Shown piece after piece: positions 32,701 to 44,784 of a stretch of 64,000 bases of DNA (position 1 is its first letter; each line of letters opens with the position of its first letter). The stretch covers positions 1-64,000 of the forward strand of contig JAAPAO010000067.1 of NCBI GenBank assembly GCA_013115145.1. Reading direction: 5' to 3'. Source of the DNA: Perkinsus chesapeaki (Eukaryota > Perkinsozoa > Perkinsida > Perkinsidae). The translations under genes were made by a program, and so were the position numbers. Under the pieces are notes generated by a model, which was not told the origin of the DNA, searched no databases, and saw only the letters and a program-made list of their open reading frames with translations.

Positions 32701-35700
32701 AGCAGGCTTCACTAAATGTTTCGAGCCGAGGTGGTCTTATGAGCTCACATTCCAACATTTCTTCCTCTACACGTGCCTTCCTCGCTGTAGCGTACATCGC
32801 ATCTCTTCTCATCTTACTCAGTATACCCCTACCAGTAGAGCTTCAATGCTAACTTTAACATAAATCCCGACCTCTCGTATAGTCTTTCGTGTACGCTCTT
32901 CCGGGACTGAGGCTCAACTTGAGCGCGACTCCGCAGCTTCTCTCCCTACATGAAAAGTAAGTCACCTAATGCAGCTTAGAATCCTTACGTTAAGGCCTGT
33001 GACAGCTCTGATGCTTGGCTGGAATGTGCATTCGGACATCTCGATCATTCTGGCAACATATTCCCCATTATCATTTCTTCTCGTACGTCTCACCGATGCA
33101 GATCCGACTTAGCTTTCGTACGCCTCTTCCTGGATTCCAGGACTCTTTCAGTGCGGGACAGGAATTGCTCTATTCTGTCCGAGGCGTCCTCGGGAGCTTT
33201 AGTTGTACGAGCCTTCGGACTCTCTTCGAGCTCCAATCTGAAGCGGATAGATGGCTCCAATTTTACGACTTGAAAAAATAGCCACAAGCATTCCACATTA
33301 TTCACACCGAACGGGCATGCACGCGTGCGTTCGCAAAAGCTTCCGAGTAAGCGCTCATAGTTGCCGTGACTCCGGCGTGGGAGAGAGAATAGATCATTCA
33401 GACTAATTCAGATCGGAGAGATAATTGACCCCTCCAAGCTTGAGGATGGCAACAAGGAGTCGTCTGGCCTCAGAAATTGAAGATCGAAAAGTGTTACTGG
33501 TACTGAGATACAAAGGAACTATGAGAATATGTTTCTGAGCCAATAAGATGCACTCCCCCCGAGGGGCATTCGATGTTCCTCTATGGCAGCCTCACATGTG
33601 GCGGAAGACTCTCGGTGTGGTCACTGGCATCCTCCTTGTTTTCCCTTTCCTCGCCAAAGTTATCGATTTCGGGCACATCTTTCTAAGTCCTGCTAAAGCC
33701 TTGGCCTCCATCTCCTGTAAAGCTTCCGAATTTTCTTGCTTCTTTCTGCGAATATCTGCCTCCTTGTACCTAGTCGAACTCCTCTAGCTCCGCTAGAGTC
33801 ATCTCGATGATCATCCCTAATATGACTCCAACCGGGCTACATGGGCCATCACTTGGGCCGGGTCCTGCACAGAACCTTACAAACTTTCAAGCCGTTTCGT
33901 TGCTCTCCTATAAGCCGCGATATCTTCATTTTTCCCCTTTCTCCTATTCGGCTGCTCTCTCTGCAGCATTTGCTTCACCACAGCATCACGGTATCTAGCG
34001 ATAGGGGTAGTCATCCGACTATCTTTGAAGGGAGCCTCGAGCCGCTCGTCACTGGAGGCTATCCACACTCACAGCCTTCTGCTAGCTATTGCTGCGTTCC
34101 CCATACAATCTCCTTCCATTCGCACAATAGCGGGAGAGAACCCCCAACTGAGAAGGGAAGTCAGCGACGCACAATTAGTTTCTTGGTAGCCGGCCGAGTC
34201 TACCATCAGCCGGAAAGACGCCGAAGACGTTGGCAACGAGCCGCTTCTAGAGCTGTCGAGAACCGCTTGATTGGTCGCAATTATAGGTCAGGTGTTGCCG
34301 AGTATCAGTAGCAACGAAGGCTTGCTACTTGTCATAGAGACGCTGTCCGTCATTTTTCCTTCTTGCATGTTTTTCGGCTTGCTCCTTCCACCCACGGATC
34401 TGAAGAATGCCTGGTGTCGGTGAGGCTTACGGGAGCCGCTGTGAGCTATACTTTACACTGGGTAGTCGATATGTGATTGCGGAAACTCCCGAATACGATT
34501 ATATTTGTGACCCGGTGGTGCTCACTGGATCAACATAGACTAGCCCTCCCTGATCGAGTATCTCCCTGCTCTTCTTCATGCCAGGCCGATCGATTGGATG
34601 AAAAACCTAAAGTCCATTTCATCTCAAACAGCACTTGTCAACTCGCCCCGTGCCCACGCGGCACCCGAGTTCAGAACATCCATGTGTGCGAAACATCACG
34701 TCCGGAAAGATAGACAGGCAGGTAACCATCAGATTCGAGTCGGACTATGATTAAATGGTCCTGCTTACGCATTCAGCCATAGTCTGCATTTCAACCGCTG
34801 TCTTCTTTTCTGCGATGGCGGCATCACCTGGGAACGCATAGGCTATGCCAAGCAAGTCTCATACGGCTCATCTGCCACCCTTTGCCGAAATCAGCCTCTA
34901 GTGGTGATAGCCGTGGTGAAGGGTCTTCTCGTGACCATTGTCTCGGTGTTTTCTTACCAAGGCTATGATAGGGAAACTGAGCCAAGTAGCTGAGCACGCT
35001 TGGGGAACTGAGCAGTAGTTGAGAAGGCTGGATCCAGCTTTACCGTTTCGCTCCCTGTAGGACTGCCTTGGTCATTACGAATAAGCCGACGAGGCGGGGT
35101 CCTCTTAGGGCGCGGAGAAGGAATCGACATGAAGTTGATACTCTATCACGCATTCCTCATGCCAGCCACGTCGAAATTATCTTCAAATCGCGCCCCGCAG
35201 GCCGTGAGCCCCAATGTGAGCGCTGAGTTGAAACAGTGACTAACGTCCATTGTGGCTCCATCGGGCTCATCTCTCAATTTCTCGTCCAATGATAAGAGAG
35301 CCCCGGACACCGCCATGAGACCCTGTTTCAAAGCGAGGTCTCCTCGAGAGATACCGTGTCATTGGCAATTTGCCATTCAGTTATTTAGCAATGCGATACC
35401 CTGCGCTCGTCTCATCAACACGTCTATTTACGCGATTTTGCTTTCGCGGGTCCCGAATCCGAGGGATCAACTTCCGAGTAACCTTCTATTCAATTGCTAG
35501 GCTAACTTTTACGAGTGGCGAGTATTAAGCATATTTGGCAGTTTCCGAAGAGATGCTCGCGAGCTCGTCACCAGCAACCTTTACTCTCAGTAATCGCTGG
35601 AGGGCTAGCTCTCGCCGCCTAGCCGGCTGGCTCTATGCCCCTCTACAAGTGGCTGTCCCTGAGCCTCTGACCAATAGTTCGCGGAGTTCTCGCTTACACT

Positions 35701-35750
35701 GTTGTAACAACACAAAGCAGATTCATTACTTGATAAAAAACTACGCGATT
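32700..35750 (-). CDS. Unidentified intron-dense gene with charged, coiled-coil exons
   Basis: Many short minus-strand exon candidates have protein-like, charged, helical content and splice-site-like borders. They include RELALQRLLRVKVAGDELAS (about 35610-35550), KQGLMAVSGALLSLDEKLRD (about 35325-35265), YKEADIRRKKQENSEALQEM (about 33765-33705), DVPEIDNFGEERENKEDAS (about 33690-33630), ARRLLVAILKLGGVNYLSDL (about 33465-33405), RIEQFLSRTERVLESRKRRT (about 33165-33110), GEKLRSRAQVEPQSRKSVHE (about 32950-32890) and MYATARKARVEEEMLECEL (about 32795-32740). Together they suggest a mostly coiled-coil protein, perhaps cytoskeletal, but I recognise no family and did not resolve the exon joins, start or stop. 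It lies just downstream of the acyl-CoA synthetase on the same strand. Confidence 0.45.
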
Positions 35751-35940
35751 AAGAAATGAAACTGTTTCGGACAAATCACATTTAACTAGAACCACGTATA
35801 AAAACTCATAGTCGATCACGTCCGCCACGCACGTTGCCTTACAACTTGGCTCTTGAAAATGATGTAGACGTGGTAGGTATAGACATCGGCATTGATGGAC
35901 TAAAATTCAGAAAAATTCTCAAGTGCAATTCTTGCGCGCC

Positions 35941-38900
35941 TCACTCCCGTCCAAAGGCCTTTAGCTTCTCCAACAGCTCTTCATGTCGAGCTTCGATCCC
36001 ATGCCGGGACAGCTTGTTGGTGGCGGTTAAACATCTGACATCAGTGTTAAAGCATACCACATGCACCCAACACTGACTCAACTAGCATGCTGGAAAATTT
36101 GGGAAATACGAAAGACTTTCGATTTCTATGCCCGGACTGCAGTGAGAGCTCAGCAGCAGCAACCAGACACGAGAGGCTCGAAATTTCCCACTTGCTCCCC
36201 TTGCTAGGGTGCCTCCGCCCGGTGAAGAGATGCTCCAATAATGTTAATGGATGGAACACTCAGCCGAGATTCCGCAGATCTTCCAAGATATTGCCTATCG
36301 CGTATCGAGTTCCTTACTTGTTCTCAGGAGTCCATGGGTCATTCAACAATACCACCGCACATAGCTGCTCCAAAGGAGACAGCTTCCCGACCTTCCAGCA
36401 CTTCCTCAAAGAATCCATCACCTGCCCAGATTTGAACCACCATCACACCTTGGCCATTCGCCCTACCGCTTTGTTGGCCTCGGGCTTCCTGATAAGCTCC
36501 TCATAGGTGGCATATTGTACGTTTGCAGACTTTGCCCAATTAATAAGGTTATCCTTATTCACTTGAACCATCGCTACTGGCCTATCCAGGCCACCTAACA
36601 CCAACTCAGCTATCTCGAAACACAAGAAAATCGAAGGACCGGGCATTTTTCTCACTTTCCACCACGCAAGTTTCTTCTCACCTAGGCTGCTACTAAACGG
36701 AGTGTTCTAAAACTAAAGGATATTCCGACACTTGTTGACGAGCTGCTGCTGCTGCTGTTGCTGACCCATCCCCCACTATCCTACCATCGCCGTAACACAT
36801 TATACCGCCATTAACAGCATCAATAAAGGGCGAGCTGCCGTACACGAGTTCCATATTCTCCAAGGCTATGTACCTACAATGGGGAGCTTGACGCACAAGT
36901 GGTAATGGTGAACTCACTCTCCTCCGCGCAGCTTCACAAGATTCTTTACGCGGTCTATCAGCTGCAAACTGCCATCCGCGAGGAACTGCCCAACATCACC
37001 GGAGTAGAACCAGCCGTCGGGTTTGAACCTAATAAAAATGGTAAAGAAAAATCGCTTCGCTCCGCTAGCATACGCCTCTTTTGTCTTCTCCGGTAGTTTA
37101 TAATAGCCACTTGTCACACAAGGCCCGCGAATTAACACCTCACCGCGACCTGCCCAGAAATTGACCAGACGAAATCCACTAGACATACCTATAACCCGTT
37201 TGCCGTTAGCGGCCCTAGTATCCTTCGATAAGTATGGCTTCCCGTGACGGTCCAAGATCTCCGGCTCACCCTTGGCATCGAGGCAGGAACGGAGCTTAAT
37301 CTCAACACCAGGAATGGGCGGGCCGACTACTCCAGTGCGAAGGTCATCAACTCTGAAGACAGCAAAAATAATACTTCTAAATGGACCACTGCGCGAGACC
37401 GAGGCTGAAGGAAAATATAGTGGTCACTTTTTTATACGTACTAGGTATTGCTGCGCTCGAATACTCGTTGAATCTCTTCACTTACTAACGTGTATTTGAG
37501 AAAACGTTCCAAGGCGAGAGGGCGCGAGAATCGACCTCAATTCTACCCCCCCCCGAACCCCTGGGCTCGCCCGAAGATTAGCAGTGTAGTTGCTGCCTAT
37601 CACACTTCTAAACTTCAAGGAGATATTCGAAAGCATTATAAATTAGGATGACCTAATTTAACCCCGCCGACCGCCACTTACAACTGTATGGTCGATCCAG
37701 CGTTGGTCTCGGTAAGTCCGTAACCCTGAATTATTCGGCATCCGAAGGCCGTTCTTATCCACCTCTGCACATCGCCAGATAAGGGTCCACCACCAGACAC
37801 ACACAACCTGGCAATTAAAGCTTTTCCAGCCGACGACGCTCGATGAACTCACGAAATGCGACCTCCAAAGAGGGCCTTGAACTTAGAAAAGACAAGACGA
37901 TCGAATATAGGCGTAAATCTGCCATCTGAAAAATGGCATCAAATTCAACCAAACCAACCGCTATGTCACTTTCGATGGCCTTCGCTTTGGACTCGAACGC
38001 CGCATTGATCAGACTTCGCTTGGTTGCTGAAGAACACAATCGAAAGAGTGCTGCTGGTAAGTTCAAGGCTTACGAGATTCCGCGGCAATCTTGGCAAGTG
38101 CCCCTTTCATAATGACGTCATAGATCTTGGGCACCCCAATGAAGATATGCGGTTTGAACTCCTCCAAAGCTCCATGTGGCTTACTTAGAGTAACCGTCAA
38201 GCTCTCTGAGAAGGAAAGATCGAGCCAGATGCGATATTAAGAGCTTCCTCTACTGGGGTCGGCAAAGCCTATCCTGGCACCGGTGCTCAGACACCCAAGG
38301 TGAACTATGAGCTCGAAGATATGCGCAAGAGGCAGGTACCTGCGGAGGAAATGGATCGAGTAGCAACTCAGGTGTGTTGATTGATCAAAGGATGCCGGTG
38401 CTTCCGCCAGAGAGGAACGCATCCAGCGTCCCCATATCGATTCGAGATTCCGAAAGCACTGGTTGTAACCAAGTGGTTTCCGACCCTAGCCGTGACTAGC
38501 CCGGGGCTTACGAAATATGCGTGAAGTTGGCCGGCAGCCCGTGTAGCACCAGAGGTGTCACCGAGCGCATGCACGCCACTGTCTGACCGTGCTTTATTAC
38601 AACACCCTTCGGATTTCCAGTAGTGCCTGAATGATTACTGAAATCGACAAGAAAACCCGTCCAAAAAAGTCCCCGGAAATTCCCAAAGGCTATCGTACTG
38701 AAATCGACAAGAAACCCGTCCAAAAAAGTCCCCAGAAATTCCCAAAGGCTATCGTACTGAAATCGACAAGAAAACCCGTCCAAAAAAGTCCCCAGAAATT
38801 CCCAAAGGCTATCGTACTGAAATCGACAAGAAAATTCCAAGTCCGAAGGAAGCCAAAAAATATCCCATCACTGAGTGGTCACCTGAAGTATACATAATAA

Positions 38901-40719
38901 TAGCAACACTCTCCTTCTTTGGGGGCACTGGAGGGAACTCGCTCACTGCACTCTGACCACGTTTGAGGAGATCCTCGAAGCGAATGATCTCAATGCCATG
39001 GGTATCTGACAAGTGTACGGTAGTCAGTTACAAGTGGTATGAAACTAACTATGGACGATGTCTCTCTGTGGAGCAGAGAACTGGAAAACTTGGAATACGT
39101 GAGCATTTGTAGTTAATAACAATTGGTCGTATAGTAATTGATAGGACTTACTGAGCCCACCAGCTCACTCAAGTACTCATATAAATATAACGAATAGTCC
39201 AGCATTTCTACAAGGATTTTTTGATGCAAGTAACGCACAATAATCCATGACCCTTCTAGAGCCTATCAACAATTAAATTGACCTTCACCTTAACCACGTA
39301 AGGATAAGAAATATCCCAACAAACGGGTATACAGAACGCTTCGCGACCATTAAGCGACCTCCCTACGAAGCATATGGCATATCCAAGACGGGCCGTACCG
39401 AAACGAAACGCACTACTGCTAGTGTTAGAGTGACGCCAAATTGACTAATAACTCTTCAACATTGCTTACCATCGATCTCCAGTGGTCTGAGTCTGTCCTT
39501 TTTCTCCACACCTTCATCAGTGTAAATGATATGCCTCAGGGATGGCATTGTATCACGAGCAGCTATAACTCCAGCAACCTATTATCAATAATTTCGTGGC
39601 GCAGTGACGAAATTCAGCTTACATTCTTCCTGTTACAAAGCAGAGTCGTGCCCTGACCTTCCATGAAAGCCTGTGCCACCGCGTCAGGTCCAAGTGTGCC
39701 TGGGGGTGAATCTTTCCGAGTGAGTTGGCCTCCTCAGTTACTTACCGTAAATAGTCATGACCACCATGCTCTGCGACCAAGCTCCCAAAGCTGCTGTGAT
39801 CCACTCGGCACAGGTGTCCTCGAAAATAACTAGGGAGATCGGACCGGTCTGAAATACAGAGACCCCCTGCAATAGAAGCCAAGTTTATCCTTCATCATTT
39901 ATAGCATTGATTTCAAAAGTTGAATCTTTCATCAAGCCAGGAGATCATCGCAATGGTTTTCGATATCATCAACGGGAGAATCCTGAGGAGCTCTTGAAGC
40001 GCCGTGAATGTCGTTTAATATTCAAGAAAGCTTATTTCGAGTAAGCTTAGTGAGTATCACCCGACCTTACCAATGTGTCAACATCTCCAACATGTGGCGG
40101 TTGGGGGTTGTTGCCAATACAACGAAGACCGGCTCCAAATGCCAATACTCTTTTTTGAACTTGACGATATGTACCTGAAAACCGCAGTATTGGAATATCA
40201 AAGTCAATCTTACGCCATGTAGTCTTGCCGAACTCCTTGCCAGGTGCTGGCTGGCCCATGTCAACGAACCGCAGTAGCTCTCGAGTGCCTTGGCACTGAG
40301 CTTTACTGTGACTGAATAACAACAGTGTATCAGAGACCAGCCATAAAGCTCGGAAGGTATCAGCTGACGCTCCAAGTCGGTAAGATGAAACGTGAGAGCG
40401 GATTCATTAACTTACGTTTTAGCAGCAAAGGTGAAGACATCATGGAGCGACTGAGCTGAGGGGTCCCACGGCAGACCCTCTCCTCGAGCCGACATGCCAG
40501 TGCGACATCTTGCTGGAGCTTCCTAAAATGCCCCAAGCAAGAATTGAACCGAGGGTCTTTGGATACCGAGCCTACCGTATTGCCAGGATCGGGATAGGGG
40601 CTGGGCTCTGAGTTGGACATCGTTGCTGGATCGGTTGGTCTGAAGGCTGAACGTATGGGACCAGCGGCGGGTACGGCCCAAGTGAGGTAGTCGAGACCCT
40701 TCACGAGCTCACCGATCAT
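35941..40719 (-). CDS. Long-chain acyl-CoA synthetase
   Basis: This enzyme activates fatty acids with ATP and CoA to acyl-CoA. More than a dozen exons follow the eukaryotic ACSL/LACS order: [15 protein letters not shown] (about 40165), [20 protein letters not shown] (about 39830-39770), [17 protein letters not shown] (about 39690), the AMP-binding signature [17 protein letters not shown] split by an intron (about 38900-38590), [20 protein letters not shown] (about 38140), [16 protein letters not shown] and [17 protein letters not shown] (about 37800-37685), [17 protein letters not shown] (about 37150), [15 protein letters not shown] (37028 down), [15 protein letters not shown], and C-terminal exons with [20 protein letters not shown] and [20 protein letters not shown] ending at 35941. 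Several introns are 44-46 nt. One long intron holds a 60-bp tandem repeat. The start at 40719 ([12 protein letters not shown]) is probable. The organelle is not evident. It is not MenE by its domain pattern. Confidence 0.93.
37029..37073 (-). other. 45-nt intron carrying the GCGGAGCGAAGCG core
   Basis: The intron begins GTATGC and ends TTATTAG, between KTKEA and FKPDGWF of the acyl-CoA synthetase, both flanks being conserved family blocks. On the coding strand it contains CTAGCGGAGCGAAGCG near its 5' end, as do introns of the unrelated MenF-MenD gene. Confidence 0.8.
38637..38836. repeat. 60-bp tandem repeat inside an acyl-CoA synthetase intron
   Basis: Three full units (38637-38696, 38697-38755, 38756-38815; 60, 59 and 60 bases) plus about 21 bases of a fourth. 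On the coding (minus) strand each unit contains TTTTCTTGTCGATTTCAG or a one-base variant, a ready-made 3' splice site. The intron carrying it interrupts the AMP-binding signature, between the Gly of YTSG and the following GTTGNPKG. Confidence 0.95.
39579..39622 (-). other. 44-nt intron sharing a 21-base core with another gene's intron
   Basis: GTAAGC...AATAG intron of the acyl-CoA synthetase between CNRKN and [10 protein letters not shown]. Read on the plus strand it contains AATTTCGTGGCGCAGTGACG plus A, identical to the core of the 48-nt intron at 53159-53206 in the MenF-MenD gene. Confidence 0.75.
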
Positions 40720-42465
40720 TTAGAGGAGATTACAATAACTACAATATGACTGGAGCATTTCAGAGGGAGACGTTAAGTGAAGGGAATGCGAAATATAGCG
40801 AGTGAGAAGCTACTTGAACGATGAAGCGGAGGAGTTATCATAAGATATGATTCACAATGACACACAGTACAATTTTCTCGAGTCCAAATGTTATTGAAGC
40901 TACTTGACTTTGGAGTCAATTGAACAACCCACGGAGTATCATTCGAGTTCGACACCATAATCGGCAGATATTTCATCTCGCCGATCAGAAAGATACTTAT
41001 TAGCTCAGAATGATGTTCCCTAGCATGCCTTCGCTACTATTACTATGCAAGTCATTTCAAACCAGTAGTGAGTGCTCCTTTCTTCAACTGGGAAAAATCA
41101 ATTTTTATATATTGGGCGCGCGCTAGTTTCCTGCGCAGGCGTACGCGTTTGGACGGCTGTCCTGTTTCGCAACGTGTCACGGTCCCACAGGCACCTTATC
41201 TTGGGGATAGGTACCAGGTGCCTTGAGGGGCCGGGTCACCTATTCCACACCTTGCCCTCTACGCACTTTGCCTCGTGAGACTCACTCATAATCGTTGGAT
41301 AAAAAGGCGACCCTACGTCTCCAGCGAGTGAATAATGTTAAACATAGCAAAATCGGTCGATCCTTGATCTATGTTGTTTGTGTACATTTAAATACAGGTT
41401 AAGTTGGATTCCGGAAACATGGGACACACAGCGGAACTCGCGAAGCATGAGCGCACGCGTGACACGTGTTGAGGACGCCACTGGGGCAGCAAGCACTGGA
41501 GGCCCCCGGCCCCATGCGATTAGCGCATGGGGCACCGGGTGTCGGCACCCCACAACCCAAACCGAACATAAGACCACCCGGCTGCGGTATGCACGGGTTA
41601 CTTAACTCTTGAAATGCCTATAGTCAGCCCTCAGCTGCAAAGCAGGTCCACGTGCGATATGCGGTTAAATTTAATTAAACGCTGCGAGAAATTACCTCCC
41701 TTAATGCCATTCAACAGACTATTTTCTCGAGGCTGGTTCAATCCGTTCAGGTGAACGTGGTCATAAAACTTGTGGCCCAATTGAGAAAGGCAAGCGATAG
41801 ACATTTTAACATCGCTACGGTTATTCTACGACTTCTAGTGGACACAATTGAAGTCTCGCGCTTGCAGGAGCGCATTGGATCTCCAAGACGTCGATCTCTT
41901 TGGAGGATAGGAGAGAATTCTCCCAGCCGCGAAGCATGTACAGAGTCACTATCTTGGACAAACGTCATGGGTTTCTGACGTTCTCATTGAATTGATGCCA
42001 AACAAGGACTGCGATCGAGAACACTTGTAAGGGATGCTATTTGGGTGTTCCGTTATGCTTCACAGTTAACACAACAGTTAGGAAGATACCCAACAATAAT
42101 GATATGTAACAAGAGCAATCACCGGACAATTAGCTAAGGCGGTAGTTATTGTGTAGCTAGAATCATATGAGTGTGCAGGACCTGCACCTGGTGTATGTCT
42201 GGAAATACAACGCGCCTCCGGTCATGCCACAAAACGAAGTTACTTCATACTTATTGAGACTCAACTCGAGAATTCATTTAACCAGAGAATTTCTTTGACT
42301 AAAGAGATGTAGAGCCTGTGTCTAAATGGCCCATTTTGAAGTCACGCTTGTACGGAGCGTGTTTTTGTCTCTGACATTCGCTATAATAATAGATGTGGTA
42401 ATGAGAAGAATAAATGTAGCGTAAAGCCACAAGGACACCTTACTACGCTGAGCGTAGCACAACGA
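40720..42465. other. Intergenic region
   Basis: No gene is supported. Frames at 41751-41978 and elsewhere are open on both strands and look unselected. A hairpin with 10-bp perfect arms (GCCCCATGCG at 41509-41518, CGCATGGGGC at 41524-41533) lies here. Confidence 0.5.
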
Positions 42466-44784
42466 TTAGGACTCGTCTAATCGAGCAAAAGATACTTTAT
42501 GTAATGAAGCATCGAACTGAGTATAATAGTTCCTGAAATAAGGCTTACCAAGGAACCACTTATCTCTGTGATCCGGATGCAGAATTTCGCCAAAGAGAAC
42601 CCTGCAAGTACCACAATCAATAGTACTAGGAGCTGTATAATCTTCTGGTTTGAATGTAATTTTAACCTCACCTCCGCCATAACGTTGTAACACTATATGT
42701 ACATCCGGTAACTTCTTAACATCTTTACATAAAACCGTCCACCCTTGCTTAGCGTCCTTAACTTCTAGCTTATCCAACGTAGCCTTATTCAGAGCACTGG
42801 CCATCTCGTCTATGAGGTTATCAAGAGCATATGTTGGAGCATATATTAGTGGATAGGCACTGGCGAACCCAACCTCGCTGAAGTCTTTCACCTTACCAAA
42901 CGGTGTGGATTGCCCATTTCTAGTAGTATAACCTCGTATACCATTGACCCTAGGCCAAGTGCTGTTGTCAATTGGTCTTAGTGCACTACTCAGCTTACCT
43001 TCTGTAAGTGAGGGAGGGAGTCTAAACCCACCGAGAGAAAGGATCCCGAGGGCGTCAGTGGGCGAACGTTGACCATAGATAGAGAACTGTTTATGATTCT
43101 CTAGAGGTAGTTTACTCATTTGAGACAGTAGTGAAGGTCCTAGTAGTGACGTATCTGGGAAGGCAAGTCCAAGAGACTGGTAACCATTAGGATAGGCGCT
43201 GGATCCAAACTCTGAAACCGCAGTTATTGGAATCTTCACCGAAGTTGCTCCAATGGTCACGTAAGTGCCCTCGAGCGAGTAAATAGAACGATTGGTTAAC
43301 ATAGGATCTGTGTATTGTATTGGTACCTTATTTGGACAGTCGTGACTGTTGAGCGCTGCCGTGCAGCTATAGCACTCCTCCGGACGGCCACAACCTTCGC
43401 TCAGGATCGTCTTATCCAGGAGTATGATAGAATCCACCGAAGTATCAGCAACAACGTTGAGAGGTTGACGATCCACTGTTAAAATAGTTACCATGTCGTA
43501 GTCCAGAGCAAGTTGGATAGAGCCGTAGAGGGACGACGGCTTGGACTTCTGGTTGAAGTAGATCCTATTCTTTGGTTTGAACGAGAACGCCATATTATTA
43601 GCCCGGAATGCCGGCCAACCCAAAATAACATATGGCCTGTTATTATTTTGATTCAGTCTGGTAAAACTATCATCTTTAGGAGCACCGAATAGCCATCTAC
43701 ATCTACCATCACGTTTGTCGCCCAAAGGCATGACAGTTGCCCAATTCGGGATCAGAAAGCTCCTGGTGGTTGATCCGTGAGCGAAGAAGACAAAGTTGAA
43801 CTCCCAGTCAGGTAAATCGTCCACCACTTCACATGGGATAGTGTACCCTTCGATGGCATCTTCGACCGCAATCTTGGTCAAAAAGTGCCCTGTCCTTTTG
43901 AGAGCATCATTCACAGCCTTAATGTATTTAGAGTACAGGTCCTCACTTCTAACATAAACCAGCGGTGCCCCGGAAACGATACCACAGAATGGAGCAACGG
44001 GTCCGTGGTTCCACCCGGCACTGGCATATAGTGTCCGGGAATTGCCGCCAAAATTGGCAGCTACAGAACCAGCCGAACCCATGTAGTGACTTTGGCGAAG
44101 ATCCTTGAAGAGCTTCCTGAGATCCTCGTGGAAGTCAAATGCATCATTCTCAAAGAAGCCCTCCTTTTCGGGGTCGAGGCCATATTTTACACTTCCCGGT
44201 GGACCAAGCGGAGAGTCTGCCGAGAAAATGCCGAATGCACAATGTTCAGCGAGCTTATTGGGCGCACCATAGAGTTGCTCGAAGAATAGCCCTTCGGCGG
44301 TGCTTTCCTTCCCTTGTACGCCAGCAAAGCCAAGACCAAACCTAGTGTCAACAGGGCTCTCAACCCCCGGTCTTTTGTCATCAGGCTCCAAGTATACGAT
44401 ATGCTGTATATTCATACTCTTCGTTTTGTTACCATCTAACGATACTTCAGCGGTAGTATCAGCAAAACGCTGGGCATAACCATAGTACCCAGAATCGGTT
44501 GCTGCAGTAATTGGAGCTCGGGGGCAACGCTCATAACAGTTGTAGCACTTGTCGCCCGAGCAAGTGCGTTCGTGACCAAAGGCTCCTCGTGGCTGATGGG
44601 TATGAAGCCTTACCGAAGGGGCACCGGTATCGACAGTCCCAAGTACAATCTGGCCGTCGAACATGATGGTCGAACGGAAATCGTAGGTTAAAGGCAAGGA
44701 TACTTGGCAGTCTACCAGCAGCATCAATGTCGACCCACACAGAAGGTACCAACACAAGGTGATAGAGTATAATGAGTGTTCCAT
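42466..44784 (-). CDS. Secreted protein with two tandem pepsin-like units, probably inactive
   Basis: One uninterrupted frame of about 772 residues. The start at 44784 is chosen because it opens directly into a signal peptide (MEHSLYSITLCWYLLCGSTL); a start 24 codons upstream only adds unconserved residues. Unit 1 carries FDGQIVLGTVDTGAPSVRL, a canonical first active-site motif, followed by a Cys-rich loop and FGLGFAGVQGKES. Unit 2 (from about residue 445) has LNVVADTSVDSIILL at the equivalent place and LGLAFPDTSLLGPSLLSQM. Where an A1 peptidase has its second Asp-Thr/Ser-Gly, unit 1 reads FCGIVSGAPLVYV and unit 2 reads VGFASAYPLIYA, so the second catalytic Asp is missing in both. Conclusion: pepsin fold, A1 family, duplicated, likely non-catalytic. 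The role is unknown. Absence of introns contrasts with its neighbours. Confidence 0.82.
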   Translation of the reverse strand: MEHSLYSITLCWYLLCGSTLMLLVDCQVSLPLTYDFRSTIMFDGQIVLGTVDTGAPSVRLHTHQPRGAFGHERTCSGDKCYNCYERCPRAPITAATDSGYYGYAQRFADTTAEVSLDGNKTKSMNIQHIVYLEPDDKRPGVESPVDTRFGLGFAGVQGKESTAEGLFFEQLYGAPNKLAEHCAFGIFSADSPLGPPGSVKYGLDPEKEGFFENDAFDFHEDLRKLFKDLRQSHYMGSAGSVAANFGGNSRTLYASAGWNHGPVAPFCGIVSGAPLVYVRSEDLYSKYIKAVNDALKRTGHFLTKIAVEDAIEGYTIPCEVVDDLPDWEFNFVFFAHGSTTRSFLIPNWATVMPLGDKRDGRCRWLFGAPKDDSFTRLNQNNNRPYVILGWPAFRANNMAFSFKPKNRIYFNQKSKPSSLYGSIQLALDYDMVTILTVDRQPLNVVADTSVDSIILLDKTILSEGCGRPEECYSCTAALNSHDCPNKVPIQYTDPMLTNRSIYSLEGTYVTIGATSVKIPITAVSEFGSSAYPNGYQSLGLAFPDTSLLGPSLLSQMSKLPLENHKQFSIYGQRSPTDALGILSLGGFRLPPSLTEGKLSSALRPIDNSTWPRVNGIRGYTTRNGQSTPFGKVKDFSEVGFASAYPLIYAPTYALDNLIDEMASALNKATLDKLEVKDAKQGWTVLCKDVKKLPDVHIVLQRYGGGEVKITFKPEDYTAPSTIDCGTCRVLFGEILHPDHRDKWFLGKPYFRNYYTQFDASLHKVSFARLDES

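Noticed and set aside
38631-38897. Plus-strand frame encoding a repeated EIDKK peptide
   Set aside because: It is created by the 60-bp intronic repeat of the minus-strand acyl-CoA synthetase.
40535-40600. tRNA-like string on the minus strand (TGGCAATACGGTAGG followed by GGTTCAATTC)
   Set aside because: No proper acceptor stem, and the stretch reads in frame as part of the N-terminal acyl-CoA synthetase exon ([17 protein letters not shown]), so chance likeness is more probable.
35941-40719. Acyl-CoA synthetase as MenE (o-succinylbenzoate-CoA ligase), completing the quinone pathway
   Set aside because: Block order and C-terminal exons match eukaryotic long-chain acyl-CoA synthetases, and the gene is 8 kb away on the opposite strand.
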